Source: Tamaricihabitans halophyticus (lineage in GTDB: Bacteria; Actinomycetota; Actinomycetes; Mycobacteriales; Pseudonocardiaceae). From it: a DNA stretch of 44,995 nucleotides. The first letter of the stretch is position 1. Each line of letters starts with the position of its first letter. Location of the stretch: the NCBI RefSeq assembly GCF_004340875.1, contig NZ_SLXQ01000026.1:1-44995 (forward strand), written 5' to 3'. The notes beneath the pieces are model-generated. The model made no database searches and was not told the DNA's origin. It saw only the letters and a list, made by a program, of their open reading frames with translations. The translations under genes were made by a program, and so were the position numbers. Below, one piece after another: positions 31,165 through 39,738 of the stretch.

Positions 31165-32868
31165 ATGAGGATGACCAGGACTGAAGAATTCGGCGAGGCT
31201 GAGGTGCGGACCCGCCTCGCGCAGGCCGGCACCGTGCGGGATCTGTTGTTCGACACGATGACCAGCCATCCCGACCGTGTCGCTCTGCGGTCGCACGAAT
31301 CCGGAGCCGAGTGGACCTACGCCGCGGTGCGAGCGCGGATAGGCGAGGTCGCCAACCGACTTCGTGAAGCCGGAGTCGGCCATGGCGAGCCGGTGGCTCT
31401 CATGATGCGCAACGTGCCGGAGTTCCATGTGGTGGACGCCGCCGCCATGGTTCTGGGTGCGGTGCCCTTCAGCATCTACAACACCTCCTCGCCCGAGCAG
31501 GTGGAGTTCGTGCTGTCGGATTCCGGGGCACGGGTGGCCGTGGTCGAGTCCTCCTTCGTCCCGCTACTCCGGGATGCGGAGCGGCTGGGAGGCTCGATCA
31601 CCACGATCCTGGTGATCGACGGGACGGTCGAGGGATGCGAGGACCTGCTTGGTGAGCTCTCCTCGGACACGACGACATTCGACTTCGCCGCATCCGCCGC
31701 CATCGAGCCGCATGATCTTCTGACACTGATCTACACCTCTGGGACGACAGGCTCACCCAAGGGCGTCGAACTGACCCACGCCAACATGCTCGCGCAGCTG
31801 CGCGGCGTTCACACCACGATGCCGCTTCCCGGCGGGGGACGGCAGGTCGGTTTCCTTCCCGCCGCGCACGTCGCGGACAGGTGGTCTTCGCACTACTCGT
31901 CGTTCATGACCTATGGCAACACTTTGGTCACCGTCGCCGACGCGGCGAACCTCGCCGCCGCCGTCAGGACTACCCGCCCGACGCTGTTCGGCGCCGCACC
32001 ACGGATCTGGGAGAAGTTCAAGACGGCACTCGAGGAGTCCTATCCCGGAGACCTGACAAGCGATGTCGCGACCGACCCGGCGCTGGCCGCCGCGCTACGT
32101 GAGAAGCTGGGGCTGACGGAGGCTCGATGGCTCATCTCGGGCGCGGCCCCGACGCCCGTCGCCGTGGTCGAGTTCTTCAACGCGCTCGGGCTGCCGCTCT
32201 GTGAGCTTCTCGGGATGTCGGAGGTCTCCGGCGTACCGACGGTGAACACGCCTACGGCGAATCGGGTGGGCAGCGTGGGGCGGCCACTGGAGAACGTGGA
32301 AGTCGCGGTAGCCGAGGACGACGAGTTGCTGCTCCGCGGCCCGCAGGTCATGAAGGGCTACCGAGGTCAGGCGAGTCGTACGGCGGAGACGCTCGACGCC
32401 GGCGGATGGTTGCGCACAGGAGACCTCGCGCGGATCGATGACGATGGCTTCGTGTGGCTCACCGGCCGCAAAAAGGAGCTGATCATCAGCGCGGGCGGAA
32501 AGAACATGTCTCCGGCCAACATCGAACTCGCGCTGCGGTCGGCGGGCCGGCTGATCGCCCATATTTGCGTGATCGGCGATGCGCGGCCCTACAACGTCGC
32601 ACTCATCGTTGTGGAGCCTGACGCGGCAGGTGGTCGTGCGTTCGACGATCCTGGACTGATCGCCGAGGTAGGCGCTCAGATCGACCAGGGCAACGCCGCT
32701 CTCTCGCGGGTCGAGCAGGTCAAGAAGTTCACCATAGTGCCGCGACCGTGGGAACTCGGCGTCGAACTCACCCCCACCATGAAGGTCAGACGTGCGGCCG
32801 TGCTGGATCGCTACGTCGACGACATCGAGCGAATGTATGCGAGGCCCGCTGGTCCGCATGCCGTGTGA
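31165..32868 (+). CDS. Long-chain acyl-CoA synthetase (FadD15-like)
   Basis: Ligase of 567 residues of the long-chain fatty-acyl branch: YTSGTTGSPKGVELTH near residue 191, GFLPAAHVADRWSSH, GAAPRIWEKFKTALE, LLGMSEVSG, TGDLARIDDDGFVWLTGRKKELIISAGGKNMSP, and a C-terminal Lys in ELTPTMKVRR. AAPRIWEK is characteristic of long-chain and bubblegum-type synthetases. A GAAAGG ribosome site precedes the ATG. It is a second ligase in the operon, so the pathway may import two different acids or reactivate a product. Confidence 0.92.
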   Translation: MRMTRTEEFGEAEVRTRLAQAGTVRDLLFDTMTSHPDRVALRSHESGAEWTYAAVRARIGEVANRLREAGVGHGEPVALMMRNVPEFHVVDAAAMVLGAVPFSIYNTSSPEQVEFVLSDSGARVAVVESSFVPLLRDAERLGGSITTILVIDGTVEGCEDLLGELSSDTTTFDFAASAAIEPHDLLTLIYTSGTTGSPKGVELTHANMLAQLRGVHTTMPLPGGGRQVGFLPAAHVADRWSSHYSSFMTYGNTLVTVADAANLAAAVRTTRPTLFGAAPRIWEKFKTALEESYPGDLTSDVATDPALAAALREKLGLTEARWLISGAAPTPVAVVEFFNALGLPLCELLGMSEVSGVPTVNTPTANRVGSVGRPLENVEVAVAEDDELLLRGPQVMKGYRGQASRTAETLDAGGWLRTGDLARIDDDGFVWLTGRKKELIISAGGKNMSPANIELALRSAGRLIAHICVIGDARPYNVALIVVEPDAAGGRAFDDPGLIAEVGAQIDQGNAALSRVEQVKKFTIVPRPWELGVELTPTMKVRRAAVLDRYVDDIERMYARPAGPHAV

Positions 32869-32876
32869 GTCCCAGT

Positions 32877-33060
32877 CATCCGCCATTGATCGCGCTGCTC
32901 GGCATGAGCCTGGGCGGCTATCGGGCACCTCGTGCCGCAGCCATCGAGTTCGCAGCGCCAGTTGTTGTCCAATTCGCTGTGGACGTCCGGAGTCTCGTCG
33001 GCGAAAAGACTTGTACGCCGAGATGGTCAAGTACGACCTCACCGGTGTCGCTCGAAGAAA
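32877..33060 (+). pseudogene. Alpha/beta hydrolase relic
   Basis: One frame reads PLIALLGMSLGGYRAPRAAA, the nucleophile-elbow region of a FrsA/pseudooxynicotine-hydrolase-like enzyme. About 100 bp later a second frame reads LYAEMVKYDLTGVARR, which fits the stretch further along in the same family. The parts between and around are deleted or shifted. The relic lies between the ligase and the LLM oxidoreductase gene and is probably a lost member of this transcription unit. Confidence 0.7.
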
Positions 33061-33108
33061 CCATCGCGTAGGCACGGACATTCCTGAACGTCGAACGAGA
33101 GTGGGTAC

Positions 33109-34173
33109 GTGACGATGAAGCTGGGCCTGGTGGTCGACTACGCCGGTGGTTTTCAGCAGACCGCCGAACTCCTGGTGGAATACGAGCGCGCCGGAGTGGA
33201 TGTGATCGCCATTCCAGAGGCATACTCGTTCGACGCCGTGAGCCAACTTGGATACGTCGCGGCGAAGACCAAACGAGTCCAGTTGATGTCGAGTGTGCTT
33301 CCGATCTACTCGCGAACGCCGACGCTGATCGCCATGACCGCGGCAGGCCTCGACAGTGTCTCGGATGGACGGTTCATACTGGGCTTGGGGGCCTCTGGCC
33401 CTCAAGTTATCGAAGGTTTCCACGGGGTCAGATACGACCGGCCGCTCGGTCGTACCCGTGAAGTGGTGGAAATCTGCCGACAAGTGTGGCGGCGAGAAAC
33501 GCTACGCCACCGCGGCCGCGACTACCGCATTCCTCTGGCTAAAGAGGACGGTGGTACCGGACTGGGTAAACCGCTGAAGCTCATCAACAATCCGGCACGA
33601 GCGGATATCCCCATCTCGATCGCGGCACTGGGCCACAAGAACGTCGAACTCGCCGCCGAGATCGCCCAGGGCTGGCAACCGGGCTTCTTCCACCCACTCA
33701 AGGCACGCGCGGTGTGGGGCACCGCGCTCGACGTGGGGTTGGCACGGCGCGCTCGTACACTCGGGGCACTGGAGATCCAAGTCCAGGTTAACTTCCTCCT
33801 CGGCCAGGCCAGCCCCTCGGAGGAACGCAAGGTTCGCGACCAGATGGCCCTCTATCTCGGAGGAATGGGAGCACGGGGAAAGAACTTCTACAACGAGCTG
33901 GCATGCCGCTACGGCTACCGGAGTGCCGCCGAGGAGATCCAGGCCCGCTACCTGGCCGGCCACAAGGAAGCAGCCGCCCTCGCCGTACCCAGTGAACTCA
34001 TCGACGCGGTCACGCTCATCGGCGACCCAACCACGGTACGACGACGGGTCAACGAGTTTGCGGCCGCCGGCGTAACCACACTTCTGCTCAACCCGCTGGC
34101 AGCCACGGCCGAGGACCGGGTCGCCCAGGTGCGAGACCTCGTCGCGCTAGTCGCGGGCGAGGCTGGCGGGTAG
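33109..34173 (+). CDS. LLM-class flavin/F420-dependent oxidoreductase
   Basis: Luciferase-like monooxygenase fold protein of 354 residues: KLGLVVDYAGGFQQTAELLVEYERAG, VIAIPEAYSFDAVSQLG, LPIYSRTPTLIAMTAAGLDSVSDGRFILGLG, GLGKPLKLINNP, and GDPTTVRRRVNEFAAAGVTTLLL. The pattern is nearest to mycobacterial F420-dependent LLM proteins, but FMN use cannot be excluded from sequence. GTG 33109 or ATG 33115 may be the start. It precedes the LysR and AcoX-GcvPA/B-like genes on the same strand and could oxidise the substrate before the PLP enzyme acts (inference). Confidence 0.88.
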   Translation: MTMKLGLVVDYAGGFQQTAELLVEYERAGVDVIAIPEAYSFDAVSQLGYVAAKTKRVQLMSSVLPIYSRTPTLIAMTAAGLDSVSDGRFILGLGASGPQVIEGFHGVRYDRPLGRTREVVEICRQVWRRETLRHRGRDYRIPLAKEDGGTGLGKPLKLINNPARADIPISIAALGHKNVELAAEIAQGWQPGFFHPLKARAVWGTALDVGLARRARTLGALEIQVQVNFLLGQASPSEERKVRDQMALYLGGMGARGKNFYNELACRYGYRSAAEEIQARYLAGHKEAAALAVPSELIDAVTLIGDPTTVRRRVNEFAAAGVTTLLLNPLAATAEDRVAQVRDLVALVAGEAGG

Positions 34174-34347
34174 GGAACGTCGAGCATCTGGCGGGTCATG
34201 TCGTAGTTGAACAGGGTGCAACCCTCCGAAGGGGAGGATGGGACGAGGAGCACTGTCGACGGCGCGGCAGGGTCTGCGGAGCGAGACCACGCGGGATCGG
34301 CGAGTGCGAGGTTGTGAAACACGTGCCGACGCCATAGTTTTGCCGAT
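34174..34347. other. Intergenic region with a possible minus-strand gene tail
   Basis: The minus strand reads GCTLFNYDMTRQMLDVPYPP at 34174-34235, which looks like the C-terminus of a protein and unlike random translation. No start, no upstream part and no known family are visible. The region also has to hold the LysR promoter. Confidence 0.3.
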
Positions 34348-35292
34348 GTGGACGTCAACACGCGCCGGTTGTCGCACTTCGTCACCCTCGCCGACGAGTT
34401 GAGTTTCACTCGCGCGGCCGCGATCCTGCATATCTCGCAGCAAGGACTCAGTCGCAGCATCGCCGAACTGGAGGCGCAGGTCGGGGTTCCGCTTCTGGTG
34501 CGCACCACCCGCTCGGTCGCGCTGACCGAGGCAGGAGAACGTTTCCTTGGCGGTGTTCGCGCGGCATTGAGCGCTCTGCACGAGGCAACGTCGGCAGCTC
34601 GTGCCACCTGCGACGAGTTCCAGCAGCCGCTCCGCATAGGTTTCAGTGTGTCCTCGCTGCTTGAGCTGAACGCACCGATTCTTCGTGCCTTTCGCGCGCG
34701 TTACCCCCGTGTCGCCATCGAACTGGAATCGTTCCAATGGGATGACCCGTCTTGTGGCTTGTGTTCGAACACCACTGACGTCGCCTTCGTGCGGACGCCC
34801 ATCGAATGTCCCGACGTCCACGTCGAGCGGATGTTCGTCGAACCGCGCGCCATCGGAGTCGACCAGAGCCACCCCCTAGCAGCCGCCGGTTCCGTGACCC
34901 TGGACGACCTTGCCGGTGAGCGGATTCTCGCGCCGCGCACCGACGACGCGGCGTGGTCGAAGTTCTGGACACTACGCGATACAGGGCTGGACGAACAGTC
35001 GCTTCCGAGTATTGGGCCCATCGTGGGTTCGATGGAGGCAGAGCTGGAGAAAGTCACGTCAGGAGAAGCGATCACAGTCACCGCGGTCAGCATGTCGCGG
35101 TTCGCTCCTCGTCCGTCGATCGTGTACGTGCCGATCACCGACGTCGCCGGGTCGGAGCTGGTTCTGGCGTGGCGCGGTCCGGCGAGTCCCCTGGTCGAAG
35201 CGTTCCGAGCCACGGCGATCGAGGTTCAGGAGCGGGAGAAGAACCTGGTTTCGCGGATCGAGACCGCGACCGGAGACCCCGAGGAGTTCTGA
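34348..35292 (+). CDS. LysR family regulator
   Basis: Protein of 314 residues. The N-terminal winged HTH is classical: MDVNTRRLSHFVTLADELSF, then TRAAAILHISQQGLSRSIAELEAQ. The effector domain follows (LRIGFSVSSLLELNAPILRAFRARYPRVAIELES). GTG start at 34348. It lies on the same strand as the AcoX-like gene downstream instead of divergent, with a 174-bp gap containing an inverted repeat (35384-35421), so it probably activates the AcoX-GcvPA/B-like operon in response to its substrate. Confidence 0.92.
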   Translation: MDVNTRRLSHFVTLADELSFTRAAAILHISQQGLSRSIAELEAQVGVPLLVRTTRSVALTEAGERFLGGVRAALSALHEATSAARATCDEFQQPLRIGFSVSSLLELNAPILRAFRARYPRVAIELESFQWDDPSCGLCSNTTDVAFVRTPIECPDVHVERMFVEPRAIGVDQSHPLAAAGSVTLDDLAGERILAPRTDDAAWSKFWTLRDTGLDEQSLPSIGPIVGSMEAELEKVTSGEAITVTAVSMSRFAPRPSIVYVPITDVAGSELVLAWRGPASPLVEAFRATAIEVQEREKNLVSRIETATGDPEEF

Positions 35293-35383
35293 GCGCACTG
35301 GCACAGGAGTGGCGGCGCGGACTCCCGTGCGCGGATGAGCCGATTGACAACTCCCAGGCGTGAATGTCGGCTGACGTTTTGTT

Positions 35384-35421
35384 TCACTTCCCCGCCACCG
35401 AGGTGATTGGCTGAGAAGTGA
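35384..35421. promoter_or_regulatory. Inverted repeat upstream of the AcoX-like operon
   Basis: TCACTTC (35384-35390) and GAAGTGA (35415-35421) are perfect inverted 7-mers 24 bp apart, ending 45 bp before the AcoX-like ATG. Position and spacing suit a binding site for the LysR protein encoded just upstream. Confidence 0.45.
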
Positions 35422-35466
35422 CGAACCGGGAAGACTTTCTCGACCGACGAGTAGGAGTTCGGGCGC

Positions 35467-36684
35467 ATGCCGACTCACCCGATACAGGGCACCACTGACG
35501 TTGGTGTCGCCGGGGTTGAGCAGAACGTGGAGCGTTCCCTCGCTGCCGAGGTCGACGGGTACCGGAAAGGCGCGACACTCGGCCTGATCGTCAATCCGTA
35601 CGCCGGGATGGGCGGAAGCGTGGGACTCAAGGGCACCGACGGGCCGCACATTCTCGCGGAGGCGAAGCGGCGGGGCGCGCGTCCGTTGTCCGGTGTGCGG
35701 GCTGTCCGTGCACTCACCCGGCTCACGGCATCGAGAACGCGATTCAGCATCGTTACCGGCGCCGGTGACCTGGGGGAGGAGAGTGCACTGGCCGCCGGTC
35801 TCGACCCTGTCGTCGTGCCTCGCGCCGAGCAGGGTGCCCGTGGGGAGGCTGACACGAGGGCGGCAGCGAAGGCGATGGTCTCGTCGGTCGATCTCCTCCT
35901 GTTCGCGGGCGGGGACGGAACCGCACGTGACATCCTCAGCGTGGTCGGTGACCGCGTGCCGGTACTCGGCATCCCGGCGGGGGTGAAGATGCACTCGGCG
36001 GTGTTCGGCACCACTCCCGAGAGCGCGGGCGATCTTGCGGCACTGTTCCTCGACGGCAGTACCGCAGCCCAGCTGCGAGACGCCGAGGTCATGGATCTCG
36101 ACGAGGCAGCCGTGCGTGCGGACCGGCTCTCGGCGCGCCTGTACGGCTTCGCCCGCAGTCCCTACGAACGGCATCTCGCGCAGAACGCCAAAGCAGGAGC
36201 CCGGGTGAGTGCCGACGCGGAGCTGGAAGCGGCCTGCCGAGGCGTTGCGGCACGGATGCGGGAGGGAGTCCTCTACATCGTGGGCCCCGGCACCACTATG
36301 CGGAATGTGATGGACGCACTCGGCGCGCCCTCGACCTTGCTCGGCGTCGACGCCGTGCTGGACGGTGCTCTTGTCGGAGCCGACCTTGACGAACGGACTT
36401 TGCTCAGGCTCATGCAGGGGCGGGAGACCCGCATCGTGGTCGGCGTGCTCGGCGGCCAAGGCTACCTGTTCGGGCGCGGTAACCAGCAGATCAGCGCCGA
36501 GGTGATCAAGCGGGTCGGCCGCGAGGGGATCGTCACGATCGCTCCGGTGGACAAGCTCATCGCCCTTGAGGACGCACGTCTGCGCGTCGACACCGGTGAC
36601 GCGGAGGTCGACGCGATGCTCTCCGGTTACCTACGAGTGCACACCGGGTCGGATCACGACGTCCTCGTCAGAGTTCTTTCCTGA
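35467..36684 (+). CDS. AcoX/ATP-NAD kinase-like protein
   Basis: Protein of 405 residues of the COG3199/AcoX family. NPYAGMGGSVGLKGTDG (43-59) and FAGGDGTARDI with GGDGT at 148-152 are the nucleotide-binding motifs shared with NAD kinases; GGQGYLFGRGNQQIS, LRVDTGD and SGYLRVHTG are typical of the AcoX C-terminus. An N-terminal ~35 residues extend beyond the kinase fold. AcoX was named from acetoin operons and its reaction is not settled. Here it leads a transcription unit with the two glycine-decarboxylase-like genes, suggesting a cofactor or substrate phosphorylation role for that enzyme. Confidence 0.88.
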   Translation: MPTHPIQGTTDVGVAGVEQNVERSLAAEVDGYRKGATLGLIVNPYAGMGGSVGLKGTDGPHILAEAKRRGARPLSGVRAVRALTRLTASRTRFSIVTGAGDLGEESALAAGLDPVVVPRAEQGARGEADTRAAAKAMVSSVDLLLFAGGDGTARDILSVVGDRVPVLGIPAGVKMHSAVFGTTPESAGDLAALFLDGSTAAQLRDAEVMDLDEAAVRADRLSARLYGFARSPYERHLAQNAKAGARVSADAELEAACRGVAARMREGVLYIVGPGTTMRNVMDALGAPSTLLGVDAVLDGALVGADLDERTLLRLMQGRETRIVVGVLGGQGYLFGRGNQQISAEVIKRVGREGIVTIAPVDKLIALEDARLRVDTGDAEVDAMLSGYLRVHTGSDHDVLVRVLS

Positions 36685-36757
36685 CCACTCGTACCCGCAC
36701 GTGAAATGACCGGAACGACAAGCGTTCCCGTTGACAACCGATACCAGGGAGAATTCG

Positions 36758-38161
36758 GTGACTGAACATGTTGCCCACCGGTACATGGCCAATTCGGTAC
36801 CGGCGATCAAGCAGGAGATGCTGGACGCGATCGGCGCCGGTTCCGTGGCGGAACTGTTCGATCAGGTCCCGGCCGGACACCGGCTCGCGTATCCGCTCGA
36901 ACTTCCGCCGGCACTGTCCGAAAGCGAGCTTCGACGCCATCTCGTCGAGACGTTGTCGAAGAACCGGACCACTGAGCAGTATCTCAACTTCCTGGGCGCC
37001 GGCTGCTGGCAGCACCACGTGCCAGCCGCTGTCGACGAGGTGGTGCGCCGTAACGAATGGCTCACCTCGGTGTCCGGTGAACCGAGTTCCGATCACGGAC
37101 GCAACCAGACGTGGTTCGAGTACTGCAGCCAGCTCGGTGAACTCCTCGCGATGGATCTGGTCGGCATGCCGGTACGCAGCTGGGGAGTGGCCGCGGGGCA
37201 CGCGATTCGAATGGCCGCCCGCATGACCGGGCGGGACGAGGTGGTGGTGGTCCGGGCGATCGACCCCGAACGGCTGTCGGTCATCCGCAACTACTGCGAA
37301 CCGGTCGAGATGCCGAACCACATCACGGTCCAGCTGGTCGACTTCGATCCCGAGACGGGCCTGATGGACCTCGACGACCTGCGTGGCATCGTCGGCGAGA
37401 GGACCGCCGCGGTGTACTTCGAGACTCCGTCGTACCTCGGAGTGATCGAGCATCAGGGGGCGGAGATCGCCGCCATCGCCCACGCCGCCGGGGCCGAGAC
37501 GATCGTCGGCGTCGATCCGATCTCGCTCGGTGTGCTGGCGGCGCCCGTCGACTACGGCGCCGACATCGTGGTGGGGACCACCCAACCCCTCGGTGTGCAC
37601 ATGAACACGGGCGGCGGAGTGGGTGGTTTCATCGCTTCGCGCGACGAGGAACGTTATGCGCGTCAGTATCCGACGCTGTTCATCAGCATCACGGAGACGG
37701 CGCAGGACGGCGAGTACGGCTTCGGTCTTGCCCTGTTCGCGCAGACCTCCTATGGCCTGCGCGAACAGGGCAGGGATTGGACCGGCCACTCGGTCTACAT
37801 GTGGGCCATCGCCAATGCGGTGTACATGGCGCTGATGGGCCCCGAGGGTTTCAAGGACGTGGGTGAGCTCATCCTGCAGCGCGCTCACTACGCGGCGCGG
37901 CGGATCGCCACGATCGACGGTGTGCGTGTCGCTTTCCCCTCGGGATTCTTCAAGGAATTCGTTGTGGACTTCACCGGTACGGGCCGCAGCGTCGCCGATG
38001 TCAACAGGGCCCTGCGCGACTACGGGATCTTCGGAGGCAAGGACCTCTCCCGCGACTTCCCCGAGTTCGGGCAGAGCGCCCTCTACTGCGTCACCGAAGT
38101 CCACACCCAGGCAGACCTACTGCGTCTGGTCGACGCACTTTCGGAGGTAGTAGCACGATGA
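36758..38161 (+). CDS. Glycine decarboxylase alpha-subunit (GcvPA)-like protein, divergent
   Basis: Fold-type I PLP-family protein of 467 residues, the size of GcvPA. The N-terminus RYMANSVPAIKQEMLDAIGAGSVAELF, LELPPALSESELRRHL and NFLGAG (77-82) are clear GcvPA hallmarks. After that it departs: the canonical T-P-Y-Q-P-E-x-S-Q-G stretch reads TSVSGEPSSDHGRNQ (103-117), and the N-A-S-x-Y-D-G-A-T region reads VRSWGVAAGHA. Those segments line the active site in true glycine decarboxylase, so a different substrate is likely. GTG 36758 with AGGGAGA upstream. It is coupled (ATGA) to the beta-subunit gene. No GcvH or GcvT gene is in the window. Confidence 0.88.
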   Translation: MTEHVAHRYMANSVPAIKQEMLDAIGAGSVAELFDQVPAGHRLAYPLELPPALSESELRRHLVETLSKNRTTEQYLNFLGAGCWQHHVPAAVDEVVRRNEWLTSVSGEPSSDHGRNQTWFEYCSQLGELLAMDLVGMPVRSWGVAAGHAIRMAARMTGRDEVVVVRAIDPERLSVIRNYCEPVEMPNHITVQLVDFDPETGLMDLDDLRGIVGERTAAVYFETPSYLGVIEHQGAEIAAIAHAAGAETIVGVDPISLGVLAAPVDYGADIVVGTTQPLGVHMNTGGGVGGFIASRDEERYARQYPTLFISITETAQDGEYGFGLALFAQTSYGLREQGRDWTGHSVYMWAIANAVYMALMGPEGFKDVGELILQRAHYAARRIATIDGVRVAFPSGFFKEFVVDFTGTGRSVADVNRALRDYGIFGGKDLSRDFPEFGQSALYCVTEVHTQADLLRLVDALSEVVAR

Positions 38162-39720
38162 GCACTGAGCTTCGCGGTTATCACGCCCCGGTGTGGAACG
38201 AACCGGTCATTCTGGAGATGGGGTATCCCGGCCGTCGAGGACTCGCCGTACCCGAAGCCGAGGCGGAGGTGCGAGCCGAAGTCGGAGACGTCGCCGACCT
38301 GATTCCCGCCGCGTTGCGGCGACAGGACAGACCGGCGCTTCCCGAGGTCTCGGAGCCGGAGGTGTTGTACCACTACCTGCGGCTCTCGCAGCAGACGCTC
38401 GGCATGATGGGCATCAGCCTGTTCGGTACCTGCACGATGAAGTACAACCCGCAGGTGAACGAGGCGATCGCATGGCGCCCCGAGGTCACGGAGGCGCACC
38501 CGCACCAGGACGACGACACCCTCCAAGGCACTCTCGAACTCGTGCACAGGTTCGACACCATCCTGCGCGAGCTGTCCGGGATGGACCAATTCGTCTTCCA
38601 GGCGGGTGGCGGTGCCGACGCTGCGTACACCAGTTGCGCTGTAACGCGTGCCTATCACGCTTCCCGTGGAGAGCTGGAACAGCGCGACGAGATCATCACC
38701 ACGATTCAGACCCATCCGTCGAACGCCGCGACGGCCGCGGCGGCGGGCTTCAAGGTCATCACACTGATGCTCGACGAGGACGGCTACCCGTCGTTGGATG
38801 CCCTGAAGGCCGCCGTGTCCGATCGGACGGCCGCTCTTATGGTCAACAATCCCGACGACATGGGTGTCTACAACCCGGAGATGCGCGAGTGGGTGCGGGT
38901 GGTGCACGACGCCGGTGGCCTGTGCTTCTACGACAGCGCCAACTTCAACGGCATGATGGGCAAGATTCGTGCCCGCGAGATCGGCTTCGACGCCTGCATG
39001 TTCATGCTTCACAAGACTTTCGGTGCTCCCAAGAGCGGGGTCGGGGGACCGGCCGTCGGCGCCTACGGTTGCTCGGCGGAACTGGCGCCGTTCGTGCCGA
39101 CTCCGGTCGTCGCCCACGACGGTGAGCGGTACTACCTCGATCACGACCGCCCGAAGAGCTGCGGCAAGATCCGCGAGTTCTGGGGCAACGTGCCCGTCGT
39201 GTTGAAGGCCTATGCCTGGATCCGTGCTATGGGGGCGGAGGGCGTGGCCGAGGCTTCCGACATCTCCGTCCTCGCGAACAACTACATGGAGCAGGGTCTG
39301 CTGGCCATTCGCGGGGTCACTCGTTCGCATGCCGACGCGACCAGCCCACGTCTGGAGATGACGCGCTACAGCCTGGCCCGGATGAAGGAGGAGACGGGGG
39401 TGGGCGTCCACGACGTGCAGAACCGCATGACCGATTTCGGCGTGGATGCCATGTGGACCAGCCACGAACCATGGCTCGTTCCCGAACCGTTTACGCCCGA
39501 GGCCGGGGAGATGTACGGCAAGGAAGCGCTCGACACCTGGATCGCGGTCCTCGCGCGGATTTCCGAGGAGGCGTATTCCGATCCCGAGATTGTCAAGACC
39601 GCGCCGCACAATCAGGCGGTCCATCGCGTCGATCACGAGGCGATGGAAGATCCCGAACGGTGGGCGATGACCTGGCGGGCCCATCGGCGAAAGAGGAGGA
39701 CCGACGGCGCGGAGGGCTGA
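38158..39720 (+). CDS. Glycine decarboxylase beta-subunit (GcvPB)-like protein, divergent
   Basis: PLP-binding subunit of 520 residues. GcvPB features: SEPEVLYHYLRLSQQT, FGTCTMKYNPQVNE (89-102), EAHPHQDDDTLQGTLEL, VNNPDDMGVYNP, GGLCFYDSANFNG with Asp259, and LHKTF with Lys286 as the Schiff-base lysine. The canonical glycine-rich P-H-G-G-G-G-P-G loop after the lysine is changed to GAPKSGVGGPAVGAYG, and the aldehyde/amine pocket words also differ. It should be catalytically competent as a PLP enzyme but with altered substrate or partner. It pairs with the product of the preceding gene and ends the unit. Confidence 0.9.
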   Translation: MSTELRGYHAPVWNEPVILEMGYPGRRGLAVPEAEAEVRAEVGDVADLIPAALRRQDRPALPEVSEPEVLYHYLRLSQQTLGMMGISLFGTCTMKYNPQVNEAIAWRPEVTEAHPHQDDDTLQGTLELVHRFDTILRELSGMDQFVFQAGGGADAAYTSCAVTRAYHASRGELEQRDEIITTIQTHPSNAATAAAAGFKVITLMLDEDGYPSLDALKAAVSDRTAALMVNNPDDMGVYNPEMREWVRVVHDAGGLCFYDSANFNGMMGKIRAREIGFDACMFMLHKTFGAPKSGVGGPAVGAYGCSAELAPFVPTPVVAHDGERYYLDHDRPKSCGKIREFWGNVPVVLKAYAWIRAMGAEGVAEASDISVLANNYMEQGLLAIRGVTRSHADATSPRLEMTRYSLARMKEETGVGVHDVQNRMTDFGVDAMWTSHEPWLVPEPFTPEAGEMYGKEALDTWIAVLARISEEAYSDPEIVKTAPHNQAVHRVDHEAMEDPERWAMTWRAHRRKRRTDGAEG

Positions 39721-39738
39721 GTGTGCGGGCGGCGTGGG

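Noticed and set aside
32095-33483. A 462-codon open frame on the minus strand
   Set aside because: It lies antisense to the acyl-CoA synthetase and LLM genes; the translation is Arg/His-rich and has no domain. It results from codon bias on the coding strand.
36685-36757. Possible glycine riboswitch before the GcvPA-like gene
   Set aside because: Only 73 bp are available and just one small hairpin (GGAACG/CGTTCC, 36712-36728) is seen. The conserved aptamer core is absent.
36731-36759. TTGACA as a promoter for the GcvPA-like gene
   Set aside because: The matching -10 would overlap the start codon and looks poor (TTCGGT).
35059-39684. Three long minus-strand frames (466, 478 and 533 codons)
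   Set aside because: All mirror the LysR, AcoX-like and GcvPA/GcvPB-like genes, which have clear motifs and ribosome sites. The mirror frames have none.
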